Shown in pieces: positions 33,879 to 48,074 of a DNA stretch of 64,000 bases. This DNA comes from Triglochin maritima (lineage: Eukaryota > Streptophyta > Magnoliopsida > Alismatales > Juncaginaceae), in contig OY821781.1 of assembly GCA_963682175.1 (NCBI GenBank), positions 40,747,254 through 40,811,253 on the forward strand, in the 5' to 3' direction. The translations under genes were made by a program, and so were the position numbers. The notes under the pieces are model-generated. The model did no database searches and was not told where the DNA came from. It saw only the letters and a program-made list of their open reading frames with translations. Positions within the stretch are counted from its first letter, which is position 1. The number at the start of each line of letters is the position of its first letter.

Positions 33879-34993
33879 CCCGTTTGGATTCACATATCTT
33901 TTTAATTGTGTGCGTATTTGGATTAGTATTGATTCATGTTGGGTTTGATTTCTTTTCAGTCTTTCTGACCATTGAATTGTTTAAGCATTGTAGTTGGTTG
34001 TTTTGAACTGCATTAACAAGGACTAGTGGAAGTACTTGATGAAAAATATTGTCTTCCCGCTTGTCTTCCCATTTTTCTTTTTCTTCTTCTTCCCTGGTCG
34101 ATTGATCTCCTCCTCTCATCCACTAAACCTTAACCCTAACACACCATGGCGCGCTCTGGAGCTTCATCCCCACCCTACGCAACCTCCCCCCAACCAAGTC
34201 CTGCAGAAATCTGCTTTTGTGGTTCAAGAAGCTCCGTCGGAGGTCGATCCTCCACTACAGGTGTCGTCGGAGGTAGATCCTCCCGCTAGTATGTGTGCTT
34301 AGTAAGTTAGTTAGTTAATTTAAGGTTCTTTTTTGTAGATTTCAGGGTACTAAATCTTTCCTGATTTCAGAGTCATTCGATCATGAGAAACTCGCACGAA
34401 TGAAGACAACGAAGAAGTAGAAGAAGAAAGCCGAAGAGAGTCTCGACTTGAAGAAGGCGCGAGCAGAAGCAGCGCAGCGTACTGCGAGGTTGAAAGAGAA
34501 AGAGAAGAAAGCTCACTGTTAAATCCTCTTCTCCATTAAAATCCTTAACCCCTCTTCCTCCCCCCCACCTCATTTTTCTCTTCTCCTTCTTCCTCCCTTC
34601 AGAGCGGATCTGATGGTGGCTAACTCTGGAAAGGAGTTTTGGTTACGACGTAATTTGCATGTGGGTGCGGAGGGGAAGACGTCTCCTTCTCCGACGAGCT
34701 TCTTTGAAGGTATGCCACCCATCCATTTTATTTTGGGTTCCATGAGGTCGGGGAAAGAGAGGAAGATGGTGAGAATGGTCGGCCGACCAGCAGAGGGCTG
34801 GAGTCCGGCGGCCGACGACTTTGATTTGGGTTGGGTTGGGTCGGTGGCTGGGTTAGATAAGGATGGGTTGTGGTAAATTGCGAGTAAACCCCGAATTTAG
34901 TTAATATGTGGTGGAAAATAAAAGTTGGGTTATTTGTAAAGAAAACTCCAGATGTTTTGAATATTTGATGGAATAAGTTAATCTGGGTTAATT
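33879..34993. repeat. ~2-kb tandem repeat unit U3, truncated
   Basis: Same start and order as U1 and U2, with the 47-codon frame at 34,146-34,289. It breaks off after AATCTGGGTTAATT near 34,993, before the sub-repeats. The following ~35 bp are T-rich and lead into the PsbP-domain gene's 3' flank. Confidence 0.88.
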
Positions 34994-35029
34994 TGCTTTT
35001 TTTTTCTTGTAATTTTGGCTTAATTATCT

Positions 35030-38000
35030 GTTGACATTTGCATCATAATATACCCTTAGTGTCAAGTTTCTCCTAATACAACCACTTTTGCTAGCTTGAA
35101 GATTCTTGGCTTTCATAAATTTCATGTTCCTAATTGTCGTAAATAAAACTTTCCATTAACTTATTGATTGCACAGAATCACCATTTCTATTTGAGGAACT
35201 TTCCATGAATCAAGTTCTTAATTAAGTTCTACAACTACTTTTTTTAAACATTCATAGCTAGTCATCATATGCTTCAAATTTAAAAATGAATCCTTCTTCC
35301 TACCTCTAATTATTGTCAACAAGACAATATATCATTTGTGTTTAGTTTCTGATTTTCTTTTCCATTTCCAAAGTTAGTCTGTGTGAACCAAACCATTCAG
35401 CAGTTAGTCAACTTTGAAAAATTTAGCTCGTTTTGCTGCACGAGAATCCAAAATTATTACCTTAATCCGTGTGTAAACCATTCAGATTACTTATTGCATT
35501 ATTCAACTTCGAAATTTTCTCATCAATTCGTTAATCAACTTTCCAAAATTTAGATCGTTTTGCTGCACGAGAATCTGAAAGATGGTGCAATTTAGCAGAG
35601 TTAAACATTGTTTCAGAGCCAAGAAGATAATCATCGAGTTATAAATCACGAAGACTATGCCTTCCTTGCCTAAACATCAAAGTTGTAGAAGTTAACAAAA
35701 AAATATAACCAAATCATATGGACGGGGACGTTGTAACGGTTACATAACCATTCGATTTAATTATTGAAGACTAAAACTATTCACTGAAGACATGGTAGTA
35801 ACAAAAGACCGCATAATAAATGCAACACTAAGAATGGTTACAACAGGAAAGGAAACATCTAAGAAGAAATAATGATACAACAGAGTTTTGGAGCTGAGAG
35901 CTTCTCTGGTGGTCTAAAAGTCTGTGTAAAAAAAAAAATCCTGCGAGTGATCATAATCAACTCCACATTTTATGAAAACAATTGTTTTTGACACATTTTC
36001 ACATTAGTGCTTTATAAATGCACTTACAAAAGAAGAACTAGACTAAAAGGCTTATTCATGATAATGTCAAAAAAATATTAATTCCAACAGTACATTGAGC
36101 AAAACTGCCTCCACAACGTTACTACACAAAACCGACAACAAACAAGATGAGTTTTCATATCATGAAAATTTTGTTGAATTAATTATTCATGAAAATCGCT
36201 TCAAAGTGCAATATCCATGGATAACACTGCGGAAACATGGACCACAACAAACTTAAACTCATTGACTTTTGAAGTTCGTTCATCACCAAAATCTCCAAGG
36301 GTCCTTGAACGGAGGAACATAGTTTTCTGTTGGGGGAATAAGTCGGAACGAGGCCACTGATTTCTCTAAGATTGGTCCCATCTGCCGAAAACGGTAGATC
36401 CTCCGATTACACAATGCTAGGGACGAAAAATCTAACACATATCGGACCAGAATAGCAATCGACAAATACAAAAAAGGTTTTCAAGAGATCAAGATTACTT
36501 ACAGTTGGCCATTGTTTGCTGAGGGTTGAAACGTTGAAAGTGTATAAGTAACCTGATTCGGCAAAAAAAAATAACATGACTAAATGCAATGAGCATTGTT
36601 TGCACTGTCTACAAACTCCTAAATTGTGAATTTTTTTGTGGTAAATTAGACATAGCATATTTTTGTGGTCAACATGAAACATAAAATGATGACGGTATCG
36701 CTAACTGCATAGGCGTAAGTCACCAAGATAATAAAAAAAGGAGTACTATTAATACCATCACGCTCAGCAGTTGAGGCCATGTAATGCCTGTAAATATTTG
36801 ATTCCTGAACCTGAATAGTTCCATGAGAAACATTGATAGATAAGTGGAACAAAGTTTATGCATCGTAGCATTCAAATCAAGTTTGCATAAGAAGAAATCA
36901 AACTCACAGATTTTGTGGGTGACTTTCTAACGAGATATTCGTAATACCAATAAGGTACTCCATCAATCTACAAAGAAGGGTTGCAAGTAAGCAAAGAAAA
37001 CAGTTTTCTTGTTTGATTAGTGTCTTGTGTATAAAAATAAAAAGGTTTAGGAGTAACATTGAGAAAATTACCAGTGTAAATTAATGCCTAAGCTTATCTT
37101 TTTTCTTCTTTTCTCTAATCAGTTCCAGCAAATTAAGCCATAACAAAATCTAAGAAAAGAAAGTGGGAAAAATCTCACATTGGCGTTATGTGCATCCAAA
37201 ATGGAACTTTCTGCCAAGCGCTGGCTAGATGTTACCCGCTGCATAAATATACATGTCAAAGATGTTACATATACCATAGAACAAATTACGATGGTAAGGA
37301 AACAAGTGCAATTTTTTATTATAGAGGAACACTGTGATAAATCAAGACATTCAAATGAAAAGCAAATCTTCGTCCAAGAAGCAACAATGGAAATAAATCG
37401 ACAACGTCGTAGATAAAGTTCACATTTTATAGAGGAAAACAAGAAAATGAAGTACCAAAGCAGATTTGTCAGATAGAACAGCGTCGGCAACATTCCTTGC
37501 AGTCCATGCACTCTTGTCACTGGAAGCTAAGAAAGTTTTGTTCGGAGGACCTATCTGCATTGGGAACATCTTAATATAAACCCTCTCACCAGGTGTTAAT
37601 AGATTATCCCTAGAAATTACGCTGTGAGTTTGAAAGGTTTACCGAGACAGAGACAACAAGGTTATTGATCATGTCAACACGCTCTGAAACAATTTTTTGC
37701 CTCGCATCAGCTGCCAAACAATTAAGATCCTTTGTATAAGTTACGTCACAATCTTTAGACAACATCTAGTGAGAAACTTGGGTATCATAATGTTACGCAT
37801 CAGACCATTACACTTCAATGTGGCGATTCAACTTACGTGAAAGTGGTGCTGCAGATGAATATCTTTCTGGTTTTCTGGAAACAACCCTACAGATTATCAA
37901 GTTAAAGGAAATTTATTTAACAAACCATCATATGTCTGTGGGAATTATAAATATGCGCGCAACTAGAAAGCAAGATTACCATTTGAATGTCACATTCTTT

Positions 38001-38290
38001 GACGGAAAATCAATGGGATATGAAAAAGAATATGCATTGATATCATCGACAACTAACTCCATCTTCGACTCCCCTTCCATATCGCTTGAAGCAAAGAGGG
38101 CTACATGAGGAATGAAATGACAACTAATAAAGAAGGCAAACAACAATGTACAACTACGCAAACCATGAAATTTTGTATCATGTGTTTTACAACTTATGCA
38201 TCAGATGGCTGCTAAACTTGCATGACAAAATGGTTGTTACGACACTCGATCTACAAAGTCCAACTATACATGCAACAGCGTTGGTATGCC
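35030..38290. repeat. Segmental duplication, copy 2 (contains the parent PsbP-domain gene)
   Basis: Counterpart of 248-4,570. Here the segment is part of a complete gene, so this copy is the parent. The 3' flank at 35,700-36,075 is also similar, inverted, to about 11,030-11,450 in tandem unit A. Confidence 0.85.
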
Positions 38291-39002
38291 ACGATCTTTA
38301 AAATAGCAATCGACTTTGAGTTGCTTACTACCTAGTACCTACATCTACTGGGAATTCTACTTGAAACTCAAAAAAAAAGTACATGCTAAAAACCATCGAC
38401 TAACTCCTTATCAATTTTGATTCAGTTCAATATAACTGAGCATTTATTCAAATGATTCTATTGTTTTAAATTGATTTTAGGTTGAAAATTATTATAATTG
38501 TCTAAATCTGTAACTTTAATAACTTAAACTTCTTTCCCACCACTAAGTGGCAGACGTCATATTTCCTTACCACTAAGTCTCTAATCTTATCTTAACATGT
38601 AAAAGAAACAATCTTTCCCACCAAAACCACAATTATATATCCACAAAACCAAACTCATCAACCAACAAAAAAAAGGGTGATCAAATTAACAAGCAACATC
38701 TTCCAAACCTCACCATGAGAAGGAAACAGAAGCGAAACAGAAGCCACGACCCCGAACACCCCAAAATCCCTCCTTCCCAAGCAAATTCCCGTTCTGGGTA
38801 CCTCAGAAATCGAACAAACAACACCATTCCTCCTCCCAATTCTCAAACTCCTCTGGTGGTTTCTGCAATTTTCAAAAAAAAAATCAAAAAAAAAATCAAA
38901 AGAAGAAGAAGAAGAATTAGAAGAATACCTGAGATTGGAGGAGGGAAAGAGAGAGGAGTGGAAGGTTGGATGAGAAGTGGAAAAGAGAGTGGAAGAAGTC
39001 AT
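36283..39002 (-). CDS. PPD5: PsbP domain-containing protein 5-like, chloroplast thylakoid lumen
   Basis: A lumenal PsbP-fold protein; relatives support photosystem assembly or function. Eleven exons: 38,929-39,002; 38,714-38,862; 37,980-38,100; 37,837-37,886; 37,643-37,710; 37,456-37,554; 37,179-37,238; 36,908-36,967; 36,756-36,810; 36,503-36,552; 36,283-36,381. All are GT-AG and in frame; the product is about 294 residues, close to the family length. A Ser-rich transit peptide is followed by GRRDFGVFGVVASVSLLF (residues 54-71), a twin-arginine signal, ending at ALFA/SS (about 78). PsbP blocks: MELVVDDINAYSFSYP, SRKPERYSSAAPLS, VTSSQRLAESSILDAH, YWYYEYLVRKSP, YRHYMASTAERDG and the C-terminus PPFKDPWRFW. 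The exon 9 acceptor is ambiguous by 6 bp (36,810 or 36,804). Confidence 0.95.
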
Positions 39003-41677
39003 GTTTATGTTTGTGTTTGTGTTTCAGCTTCGTATCCACTCTGGTCTGTTTTATCTGACTCAGAACTTAACTCCTGTTAGTAACTAATGTATCAATCAAC
39101 AAATAACTAATTTAACTATTTGTGTGTGGACAGACAATAAAGGGAAAATAATGTAAGATTTAATTGTACTTTTAAAAACATAAATTTAATTGTACGCGTC
39201 GGAATAATTTTTTTCTAAAGTAAACATAAACCAATGGTCTAAACTCGTCACCCTTGAAGTAAGTGCTAAAATAATTTTTTAATAGTGAATTTGTTTGTTC
39301 ATTTTTATCTTTTAATTAAATGAATTACGACGTTTATAATGGAGACTAATTACTTGTGTTTCCAAAAATTCATAATAATTATTAACAAGAACATGAATCT
39401 CAACCGCAGAATGTTATTACATATTATGTCAACTACGCCGCATAGAATAACAATGTTTGTATAAAAAAAGATATACATCTATTTCAATAATAACATATAG
39501 ATACGAATACGAATTAGATATTTTGGGTCAAAAAACAAAAAAGATTACAAATAATTACAATAAAAGGATTCGTGTAATTTTATTTTGTTTAAAAAAAAAT
39601 CCACAGATTGCGGGTCACACCTGCGATTCGTGAATTTTTTTTAAAATAAAATAAAATAAGTAAAACGGATATTGGTTCACACCCACGATCAGTGGAATTT
39701 TACAAGTGATCGCGGATGAAATAACCATTCTCAGATTGAAATGAATGGAATTTGACACTCGACTTAAAAGATCGGGATCCAATATCTTCAAACAAAAAAT
39801 ATTATTGTTGAACTCTAAAAGTCTAACTCGAACAAGAACATGAATCTCAACCGCAGAATGTTATTACATATTATGCCAACTACGCCGCATCCGCATAGAA
39901 TAACAATGTTTGTATAAAAAAAGATATACGAATAAGAATTAGATATTTTGGGTCAAGTCAGTACTTGTTGGTTGAGGTTTGAATAGTGTTATTATTATCT
40001 TTAGAAACGAAGACCAAAAATAGTTGAAATTTTCTGATCCAAACTCAATACTTTTTAATCTAAGGTGATCTTCCGCTACTTCTACTTCTGACCTAGATTT
40101 TGGTTTTCTAGACCGCACTTTTTTGGGTTTCTTTTGGGGTCAAATTGGTTGATTGGGAGTTGTTTGTTGGAATTTAGGGTTGAATTGGGGTTTTGGGGGT
40201 TAAAGATTGGATCTTGACCGTCGTTTTATCTCTTTATTTAGGGTTTTTGACCTTCGGATTGCTTGATTGGGAGTTTGTTTTATGGAATTTGGGGCTTAAA
40301 ATTTGGATTTCGGGTATGATTATGGCTGGAATTGGTAGTTGTTAGATGGAATTTAGAATTGAATTGGGATTTTTTGGGGTTAAAGAATGGATCTTGAATT
40401 GTGATTGGTTAGTTAGGCCTTAATGTATAGGGTTGCTTGATTTGGAGTTTTTGGTGCCAATTTGTGGTCAATTCTGTTTTTTTTTGGCCTAAATGTTGTA
40501 TTTCACTGTGGTTAGGGTTTTTAAGCATCTGATTTTGATCAGTTTCAAATTCTTTTGGTTATATTATGTTTTGTTGCTAAAACGTTGGATTTTGATTGCT
40601 TTTCTAGCTGGGATTGTATTTTGACAAATTTCTATTTTCTTTTTGTGAATTTGGGATTGACTTTTTTTGAGGCTTAATATGGATTTTGGCTAAGGTTCTA
40701 TCTGCCATTGTGGTGTGTTAGGATTTTTGAGCATTGGATTGCTTGATTCGGAGTTATTTTATGAAATTTGGGGTTGTATTGTTGCTTTTTTTGTTCAAAG
40801 AGTTGAATTTGACCATGTACGGTATTATATTAATAGTCCATCTAAGCATCTGATTTTGATCACTTTCAAATTTTTTGATCAAACTTTGTTTCGTGATTAC
40901 AGGCTGGATTTTGAAAACATTGCTAATGTGTTGTTCATAAGAGTTTCTAAGGATCATAATTTGATCAATTTAAGGTTCTTTTTTTGTAGATTTGGGTGTG
41001 GAGTTGTGATTTTTTGGTTTAGGGCTCACAAGAACCTCCACGTATTCATTAGCATACTCATTGTTCAATTTCTCTAAGTGTTAACACAGATTCAGTAGTA
41101 GTTTACTTTTGTTCTTTAACATTAGACTGCTGGTGTTTCCGAAATTTGCTGCTTATTTATTTGATTGAGACAAAATGATTTGATGGGATTTAGGATGACT
41201 TCTGTTTTCTTTGAAACATTACCAATCGAATTGCATTTTTCATGATATTTACATTGCTGAAGTGAAATCTTAGTGGTGTTACGATTTGGTAGTTGTTGTT
41301 TGCATGTTGAATGACTTTTATGTATAAGATGTTTAGTTTGGTTGTGCTCATTGTGTTTTTTCTTAAATTATATACGATTAATGATTACCTGATCTTTTTG
41401 CAGGTTGCTTTAAGCAGCGCAACTTCTGAAAGGAACCATATTTGAAAGAATTTATTTTAAAAACCGTTTGACAGTAATTCCATTTTGCTTGAAACATCTC
41501 ATTCAAGTTATATTGGAATTTGAGAGTACGGGCCATTAAGTTGTCCATATTTTGGTTGAACAATTAAAATATATCTTGGTCGTGCCTTCCGTTAATAAGC
41601 TTTATTTGGGAGTTTGATGAGACAACTTCTTTGGAACAACACAAGGAAGGTTTAATTTAGAAAAAAACCATTTGCTA
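39003..41677. other. Divergent intergenic region and RING-gene leader
   Basis: About 2.7 kb between the start codons of two divergent genes. It contains a ~95-bp direct repeat (39,383-39,474 and 39,831-39,929, sharing CTCAACCGCAGAATGTTATT). From about 40,080 the sequence is T-rich and intron-like on the plus strand; an acceptor (TTTTTGCAG, ending 41,403) precedes probable leader sequence, suggesting a 5' untranslated intron of the RING gene. Confidence 0.55.
39383..39929. repeat. Direct repeat pair, ~95 bp each, 448 bp apart
   Basis: Copies at 39,383-39,474 and 39,831-39,929 share GAATGTTATTACATATTATG and AATAACAATGTTTGTATAAA. The second has a small GCATCC expansion. No protein coding. Confidence 0.85.
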
Positions 41678-44523
41678 ATGGATCATATAGAAAATGGAAG
41701 CAACCACCCAGAAGGGCATGTCATTGCTATCACAAGGGAAAGTACAACCTCAACACCAATTTCTCGTGGGGATAGTGACAATGATCATGATTCCACGTTC
41801 CGTGAAAGCACAATGTCAAGTAGCAGTCAAGCTTCCTTGTCTCAATCACCATCAACTTCATCTGGTTCGGCAAATATTTTATTTTCAAGGAGAGGAGAAA
41901 ATCGTGGCCGTCGTAACAGAAGTCCTCTGAATTCTGGTTTTTGGATTTCTATCGAATTGTTTTTCAATGTCAGCCAGATAATCTCCGCGATTATTGTTCT
42001 GTGCTTATCGAGACATGAGAAACCACACACTCCGCTCTTTGCATGGGTTATAGGATATACAGTTGGTTGTGCTGCTTCACTCCCTCATCTTTATTGGCGC
42101 TACACCCGTCGTAACAACCACAGGGCTGAGCAGGAATCATCTCATGCACAGTCGAATAACAACACCCAAGCTACGTATACATCCATTTCAGTAACTCAAA
42201 GCCAGGAAGCTGATCAGAGACAAGAATCAGGAACAAGAAATCAAAGGTAAGTTCCACAGAAAAAATAGAAGCTAAAAATAAAATAATGCATAGAACTACT
42301 ACGTTGTTTCTTTTTTATGTTTTAAAGGCCCACTGGTTTTAGATTATTTTTAAGCAGGTTTGCTCTTTATAGAATTCATCGCCCTCAGAGAGCCCCATGG
42401 GTTTACATGATTAAATTTCAAGACAATTAGGCTGCATCGTTATCAAAAAAATTCAATCATTACAACCTACATACTTTTATGTAAGTCTACGTGAAAGCCA
42501 CATCTGGTCTAAGGAATTCTTAAATATGTAAGATATATTATATAGTAGTGGTTTGCATTAGTATTGTACATGGATTTTAGTACGAAGAGTAAAAAAAAAA
42601 CTTAAATACTATTATAGTATTATGGTATTACCTTGATGGTGGTTATCATGGAAGCTAAACCTTTTGGAAGGTGCTACCATATCACAGTAGCTCATGATAG
42701 TATTATATATGGAATACAGTTTCAGGAGTCAAAATATTATATTTGTACCTTCACAATGTTTGTTGCAAAAACTCGTAGATTCCTAAGGCGCTAATATATT
42801 TATATCATAGTGGCTTGTGATGGTATTGTTGATGGACTCTTGCTTGAAAAGTCCTCCTAGGTTACATGATGCATATTCTCAACTCCTATTCAAGTATTCT
42901 ACCAGCACTTTGTCGTGCAACTCATGCTAATGACTACAATGCTCGACAGGCTTAATTCTCTTATTGATCACACAAAAATGGCCTTGGATTGTTTTTTCGC
43001 AATATGGTTTGTCGTTGGAAATGTATGGATTTTTGGTGGCCATTCTTCAGCTTCTGTTGCCCCCAATATGTATAGGTACTCCTCCCTTATCACCAATTTT
43101 GTTTCTTAATTCATACTTCATTGTTGAAAGCTTACTTTCTAAAGCTACTCATTTTATTCCCTGCAGGTTATCTATTGTTTTTCTGGCATTCAGTTGCATA
43201 GGATATGCCATGCCATTTATTCTATGTACGACCATCTGCTGCTGCTTGCCATGTATTATCTCTGTCCTAGGACTTCGGGAGGATATCAACCAGAACAAAG
43301 GAGCTACACCAGAGTTGATTGATGCTCTCCCAACCGTTAAGTTCAAGTCAAAGACAATCAGGAACATGGAAGACTGTGAGATTGCCACTGATGGGCTGGG
43401 AGATGGCGGCGTCATAGCTGCAGGCACAGACAAGGAGCGAGTCATCTCTGGTGAAGATGCTGTAAGTTTTTTTTTCAATTTTAATTTTTTTGGTGTAACG
43501 ATTACTTTTTTTCTTATGCTTACAGTTGCAACTTGCAAGCTAGTATAAATTGCAAGCAAGCGAAGATGTCTTAACTCCTAGATGCTGCCTGCACTTTTTT
43601 TTAATTAGATTGTATATATGCTGCCATCACTTTTCACCTAAGCGATTAGTAATGTGGTAGCTGCAATACAAGTTAGGATTTCATGTTCTGGAAAGCTCTT
43701 AAATGATAGCTTTTATATGTATGCAGACTGGATTGTTTTTCAACAGTCAAATAAGTAGTTGTTTGAGGAAAATGGGGGCAAAACACATTAAATTTCATTA
43801 TCTCTAGCTATCAGCAGAAGATATCAAAAGGTATATAACTATATATGCATAAAAACACAGGCTTTCAGGATTGTGGATGTAATTTGGATTATATTGCAAT
43901 TTCTACATCTACATCCATGTTTAGAAAAGGTATTGATGCAAAAATCATTAAAAAGTTGTGTAGCAGATGGCATCATATGATCATATCTATGCCTTCTAGC
44001 ATTCTTCTATGTCACTCCAATAAATTAGTCTCAACTCTAACCTTTATATTTTGGCAAGATATAGTGTCAACTAGTTTGCATGATGTTGTTGTCTAGTAAA
44101 CATTTTCCTTCTTGAGGCTTTTACATACATCCTGATTACTATGCTTGTTTTTTTATCCGTGTCAAGTGGAGTAGACATCTTTTAATTTACTCACTCTTTT
44201 CTTAAAGTTTTCTGGAATTATGTCTGAGGTATTTCTTTTATTATGCTTCTAACCAAACTGTTTTCCTCGCTTTTACCGTGGTGTCATCTGCTTATTGCTA
44301 ATGGTTCTAAAAGATCTCCACAGACTAATGTTCCGGTGATGTTTTACAGGTCTGCTGCATTTGCCTTGCAAAGTACGTAGATAACGATGTTTTGCGTGAA
44401 CTCACGTGTTCTCATTTCTTCCATGTGGAATGCGTCGACAAATGGCTGAAGATAAACGCATTGTGCCCGTTGTGCAAGGCCAAGGTTGGAGAACAAACTT
44501 GTTCAAGCAGTTGTAGAGAGTGA
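41678..44523 (+). CDS. Membrane RING-H2 E3 ubiquitin ligase (At1g12760/At1g63170-like)
   Basis: Transfers ubiquitin from an E2 to membrane-associated targets; substrates unknown. Exons: 41,678-42,246; 42,950-43,075; 43,167-43,461; 44,350-44,523, all GT-AG and in frame, about 387 residues. A Ser-rich cytosolic N-terminus precedes several membrane segments: FWISIELFFNVSQIISAIIV, LFAWVIGYTVGCAASLPHL, ALDCFFAIWFVVGNVWIF and the two-part FLAFSCIGYAMPFILCTTIC / CCLPCIISVLG. After a variable linker, exon 4 encodes the RING-H2: CCIC, then CSHFFHVEC, ten residues, and CPLC, a complete C3-H2-C3 zinc set. The start is the first ATG in the frame (the TTG upstream is not used). Confidence 0.93.
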
Positions 44524-46187
44524 GAGTTGAAATTGTTGGAATTCTATTTTGGTTCATTTTTGAGATTACCCATATGCCATGCAACCTTGCCTATGACCTT
44601 CCCACAAAGCTTTTGCCTCTGGCAGCTGACTCACATTAACTGAATATTTGAGGCTGAGACAAGGTCTTTCAGGCAAACTTGTAAATCTCGCCGCACACCT
44701 CCGATATTCCCTCAGATATTGAGCTGTTAATTTCCCATTTATAGCTTTCACCACCATCACACATACACAACGATTTTGTCACTTCTGTAATAAGAATTAT
44801 GCCATCATGTAATCATATAAACCCCATAAGTGAGGATTATGTAAAGCATTCAGGAAATGCTACACTGGGGTGTCTGTTTTCTTGCTGGCAAATTATAGGT
44901 TATGATGCTTGAATGATTTTCTCATTGTCTGATAACCAATAACGGAAGGTGTATATTTAGTGGTTGAAGCTTTCATTGGCTTAATATTTTTAGCTTTATC
45001 TCTTCGTGCTGACCCCTATTCTCTGTTTTGTACTTGTGAGTTTTTACTGAGAGATTGTTCATTGCACCATATCTTCTTTCATGATTAGGACAGCTAAAAT
45101 TTGGTTACTAAAAGAAGTCCAGCGGTTAAATGTGATAATTGAAATTCTCTTATTCCGTCTTTTCCTATATGTTGGTTTAAAATGCTGTTGATTACCTTAA
45201 ATGACCAAGAAAGAGATTCTCTGTTAAATTGTTATCTAATAGGCTGATTTGCTTATCTATCATTAATTAATTAACACAATATATTCCAAAAAAAAAAGTA
45301 CAACAAAGAAGAGCATAAGAAATGGAGATGGTGCTAATTCATCCACATGGAAATAATGGTCATCATCAAAAGATTCAAAATGTGGTTCAAAGCAGACGCA
45401 TGAAAATGAAGTCCAACGTTAGAAAATGATTTGTGACAGAACATCTGAAAATGAAGGACAACATCAGGCCATGGTCCATAAAAATAACATAAGTGATTGG
45501 GGGAACATCACATTTTTAACGGATTTTGTAGTCAAATATTTGGTACCAACTAGTACAATATATAGTATGCATTATACTAATTACATTTTTTTGTTTTTCT
45601 TTTAAATATAAATAAATTATAATATCAAGAACATTAGAACCTTGAAACTTGTTTGGGATTACACGTGGTCATCTCTGTAGCCACACTTAAAAAATGAAAA
45701 AAATATTGACATGCAAATCACCAGCTCCTCTAGAATAGTAAACTGCCATGTGAGACCACATAAATCTTATCCATCTGTTTCCACATTCAGCACGAGTTCA
45801 TTTTTCACTATTTTATGTGATTTTTTTCATATAAATACCCGAATAATTGAAATTCTAAAACTAAGTTCCCAATGATTGGTATCTCGCCAACCTTGGCCTT
45901 GTATAATTGTACTGCTTCTTAAATCATCATGAACTTATTCTCATATAATTTTAAGAAGCCAAGGTGCTCAGGAAATGATGTATCACCAGATGAATTATTA
46001 GCTACTGTCTATCATCTTAAGTTCCTCGCTACTATCGCGGTCGAACAGAAAACACTAAGATGCAATGTTAATGCTTAAAACGATACTAACATCTTTAAAA
46101 ATAGTTACATTAGAAGGGGGGAAAAATATTTCCCAAAGAACAGATTTATTTGAAGTGAAGACAAGAGAGACATGAACAAAGATGACT
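44524..46187. other. RING-gene 3' flank and intergenic DNA
   Basis: AT-rich, no recognisable gene. A 64-codon minus-strand frame at 44,566-44,760 has no family I recognise and overlaps probable 3' untranslated sequence. Confidence 0.5.
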
Positions 46188-46192
46188 AATTA

Positions 46193-47970
46193 TGTAACAT
46201 CCTCGAAAACAACGAAAAATTTTAAACTCAAGATTTAAACCAAAGAACACAAGGACGATACTCATATAATACATCAATTGGTGCAACAATTACACAGGAG
46301 TTTTCAAAAATATGATCACATCAAAAGACAAAAATGACTATACACATGTAATCATAAAACTTCAAAATGAGACTAGAGGATCCAGTTCTAGTGTGTTCGT
46401 CGTCAATCACCACCCTCTCAAAGCCGCTCTGGACCTGAAAAAATAACATGAAACAATGTCTGAGTTTCCATAAGAAAATCCCGTATACCAAGTCCACCTA
46501 TATGCATATGAAGTGTCGTACATGAAACATATCGTACTAGTATACATGACATATAATAATGCAACATAAAGCTTCCCCTAACATGAGTAATGAAGAACAA
46601 CAATATCACCAATATCATCGGGCCCCACACGGGTACCCATCACATCACCTACTGTAGCACGGAGGTATGTTCACACAAGATGAACCATAGGCTGCTCTCA
46701 CAAGTGGTTAAGTCATAGACTGCTCTCACAAGCTGATACCTCAAATGCTCACACAAGCTGACATAACATCCACTATATAGCAATCCGGTGGTCAACTCTG
46801 CCGCCATAATGGCTCGGCAAAACCTCGCCTCAAGGTATGTCTACTCCGCCGCCATGATAACTAGACAATCTTCTTGCCTCCACGGAGTTGCATAAAGTGT
46901 ATGGAAAATAACATGAACCATTGCTTACAAAACAAAACAACTAAATTTGAGCATCCCTGGTCGACCGACAATGGTGGTCGACCGGTTGATAGTTACACTG
47001 AACCAACGTTCAAATTGCAACTCAAAACGATTGAACAACATCATATAATCGGTCGAACAAAATCACAAGAACGGTTGACCGTTTAGAAGTCTAAAATTAT
47101 TATAATATTCGCATCAACGGTCGAACGACAAAGGGGTCTCATTCGACTGAAATTATCAAAGTCTCCCTACGTTCCACAATGCATACTCGGTCGAACTATA
47201 TACATGAATCGGTTGAACGTAGATTAAGTTTATTAAGTTAACGGTTGAACAAAAGACTATGACAGTCGGCCGTTTGATGGTCTAGGCTCGAACCGATTAT
47301 CTCAGATTCAAACGGCTGAACGACAAATGAGTCTCGTTCAACCGAAACTAACAATCTCCTTCCTACAAAATCTGCACAACCGGTCGACCGCCAACATACA
47401 TCGTTCGATCGGTGTAGGTAAAAAATCTAACTTTTATACTACGACCAGTCGACCAATGTCAACATCGATCAACCGTTAACCTACAAAAACCCTCTTGTAA
47501 GTTGCCACCGACGAGGTTTCCGACCTCTGACGACCAAACAAATCCTTAGACACCTAATGTGAGTTATTAAATCGAACTTGGCATACTTTATCACTCTAAT
47601 CGGAGCTCTCCACGTGGCCGACGATCTCCCGTTTTAGTTCCTGACGTCTCCAGTGAACTCACCTTCCTTCCCTTGCTTCTCCAACGACCTCCTTTCCGAA
47701 AAACCACCTCACCTCCTTCTTCCAACACTTCTCAACCTTCTCTTACTCTACCTTAACCTCTCATGGCAAAACCTTCCTTCCGATTTCACCATCTCATCTC
47801 ATATGTATACTTACTTTAACTCAACACCTCACATACCCACACGTATCTTATCCTGCTATAATATATTTCACTTAAACTCACATACCCACACGTCACCTTT
47901 ACCTTTTCCTTCTCCCTTATCCTCCTTCTAAACAAGATTAGTCCCCCTTAATTTGGCTTAGGCCCTAACA
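46193..47970 (-). mobile_element. Solo-LTR-like element E6 with 5-bp target duplication
   Basis: 1,778 bp, begins TGTAACATCC and ends GGCCCTAACA, flanked by AATTA at 46,188-46,192 and 47,971-47,975. Same family as E1-E5 by termini and by CGGTCGACCG-like motifs between 46,957 and 47,470. Motifs are more diverged here (many CGGTTGAAC or GGTCGAACG), so this copy looks older. No coding domain. Confidence 0.88.
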
Positions 47971-48074
47971 AATTACTTCTGAACTTCAAGTTGGTCATGT
48001 TTACATTCAGAATTTGATAGAAAAATGACATGAACCATAAAATGAAAGTAGCAACATTTTATTTTTATTTTGTT

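Noticed and set aside
44566..44760. 64-codon minus-strand frame after the RING gene
   Set aside because: It overlaps the probable 3' untranslated region and resembles no known family.
45878..45905. Second RING-gene fragment (CCAACCTTGGCCTTG, inverted)
   Set aside because: The match to exon 4 is under 25 bases and could be chance.
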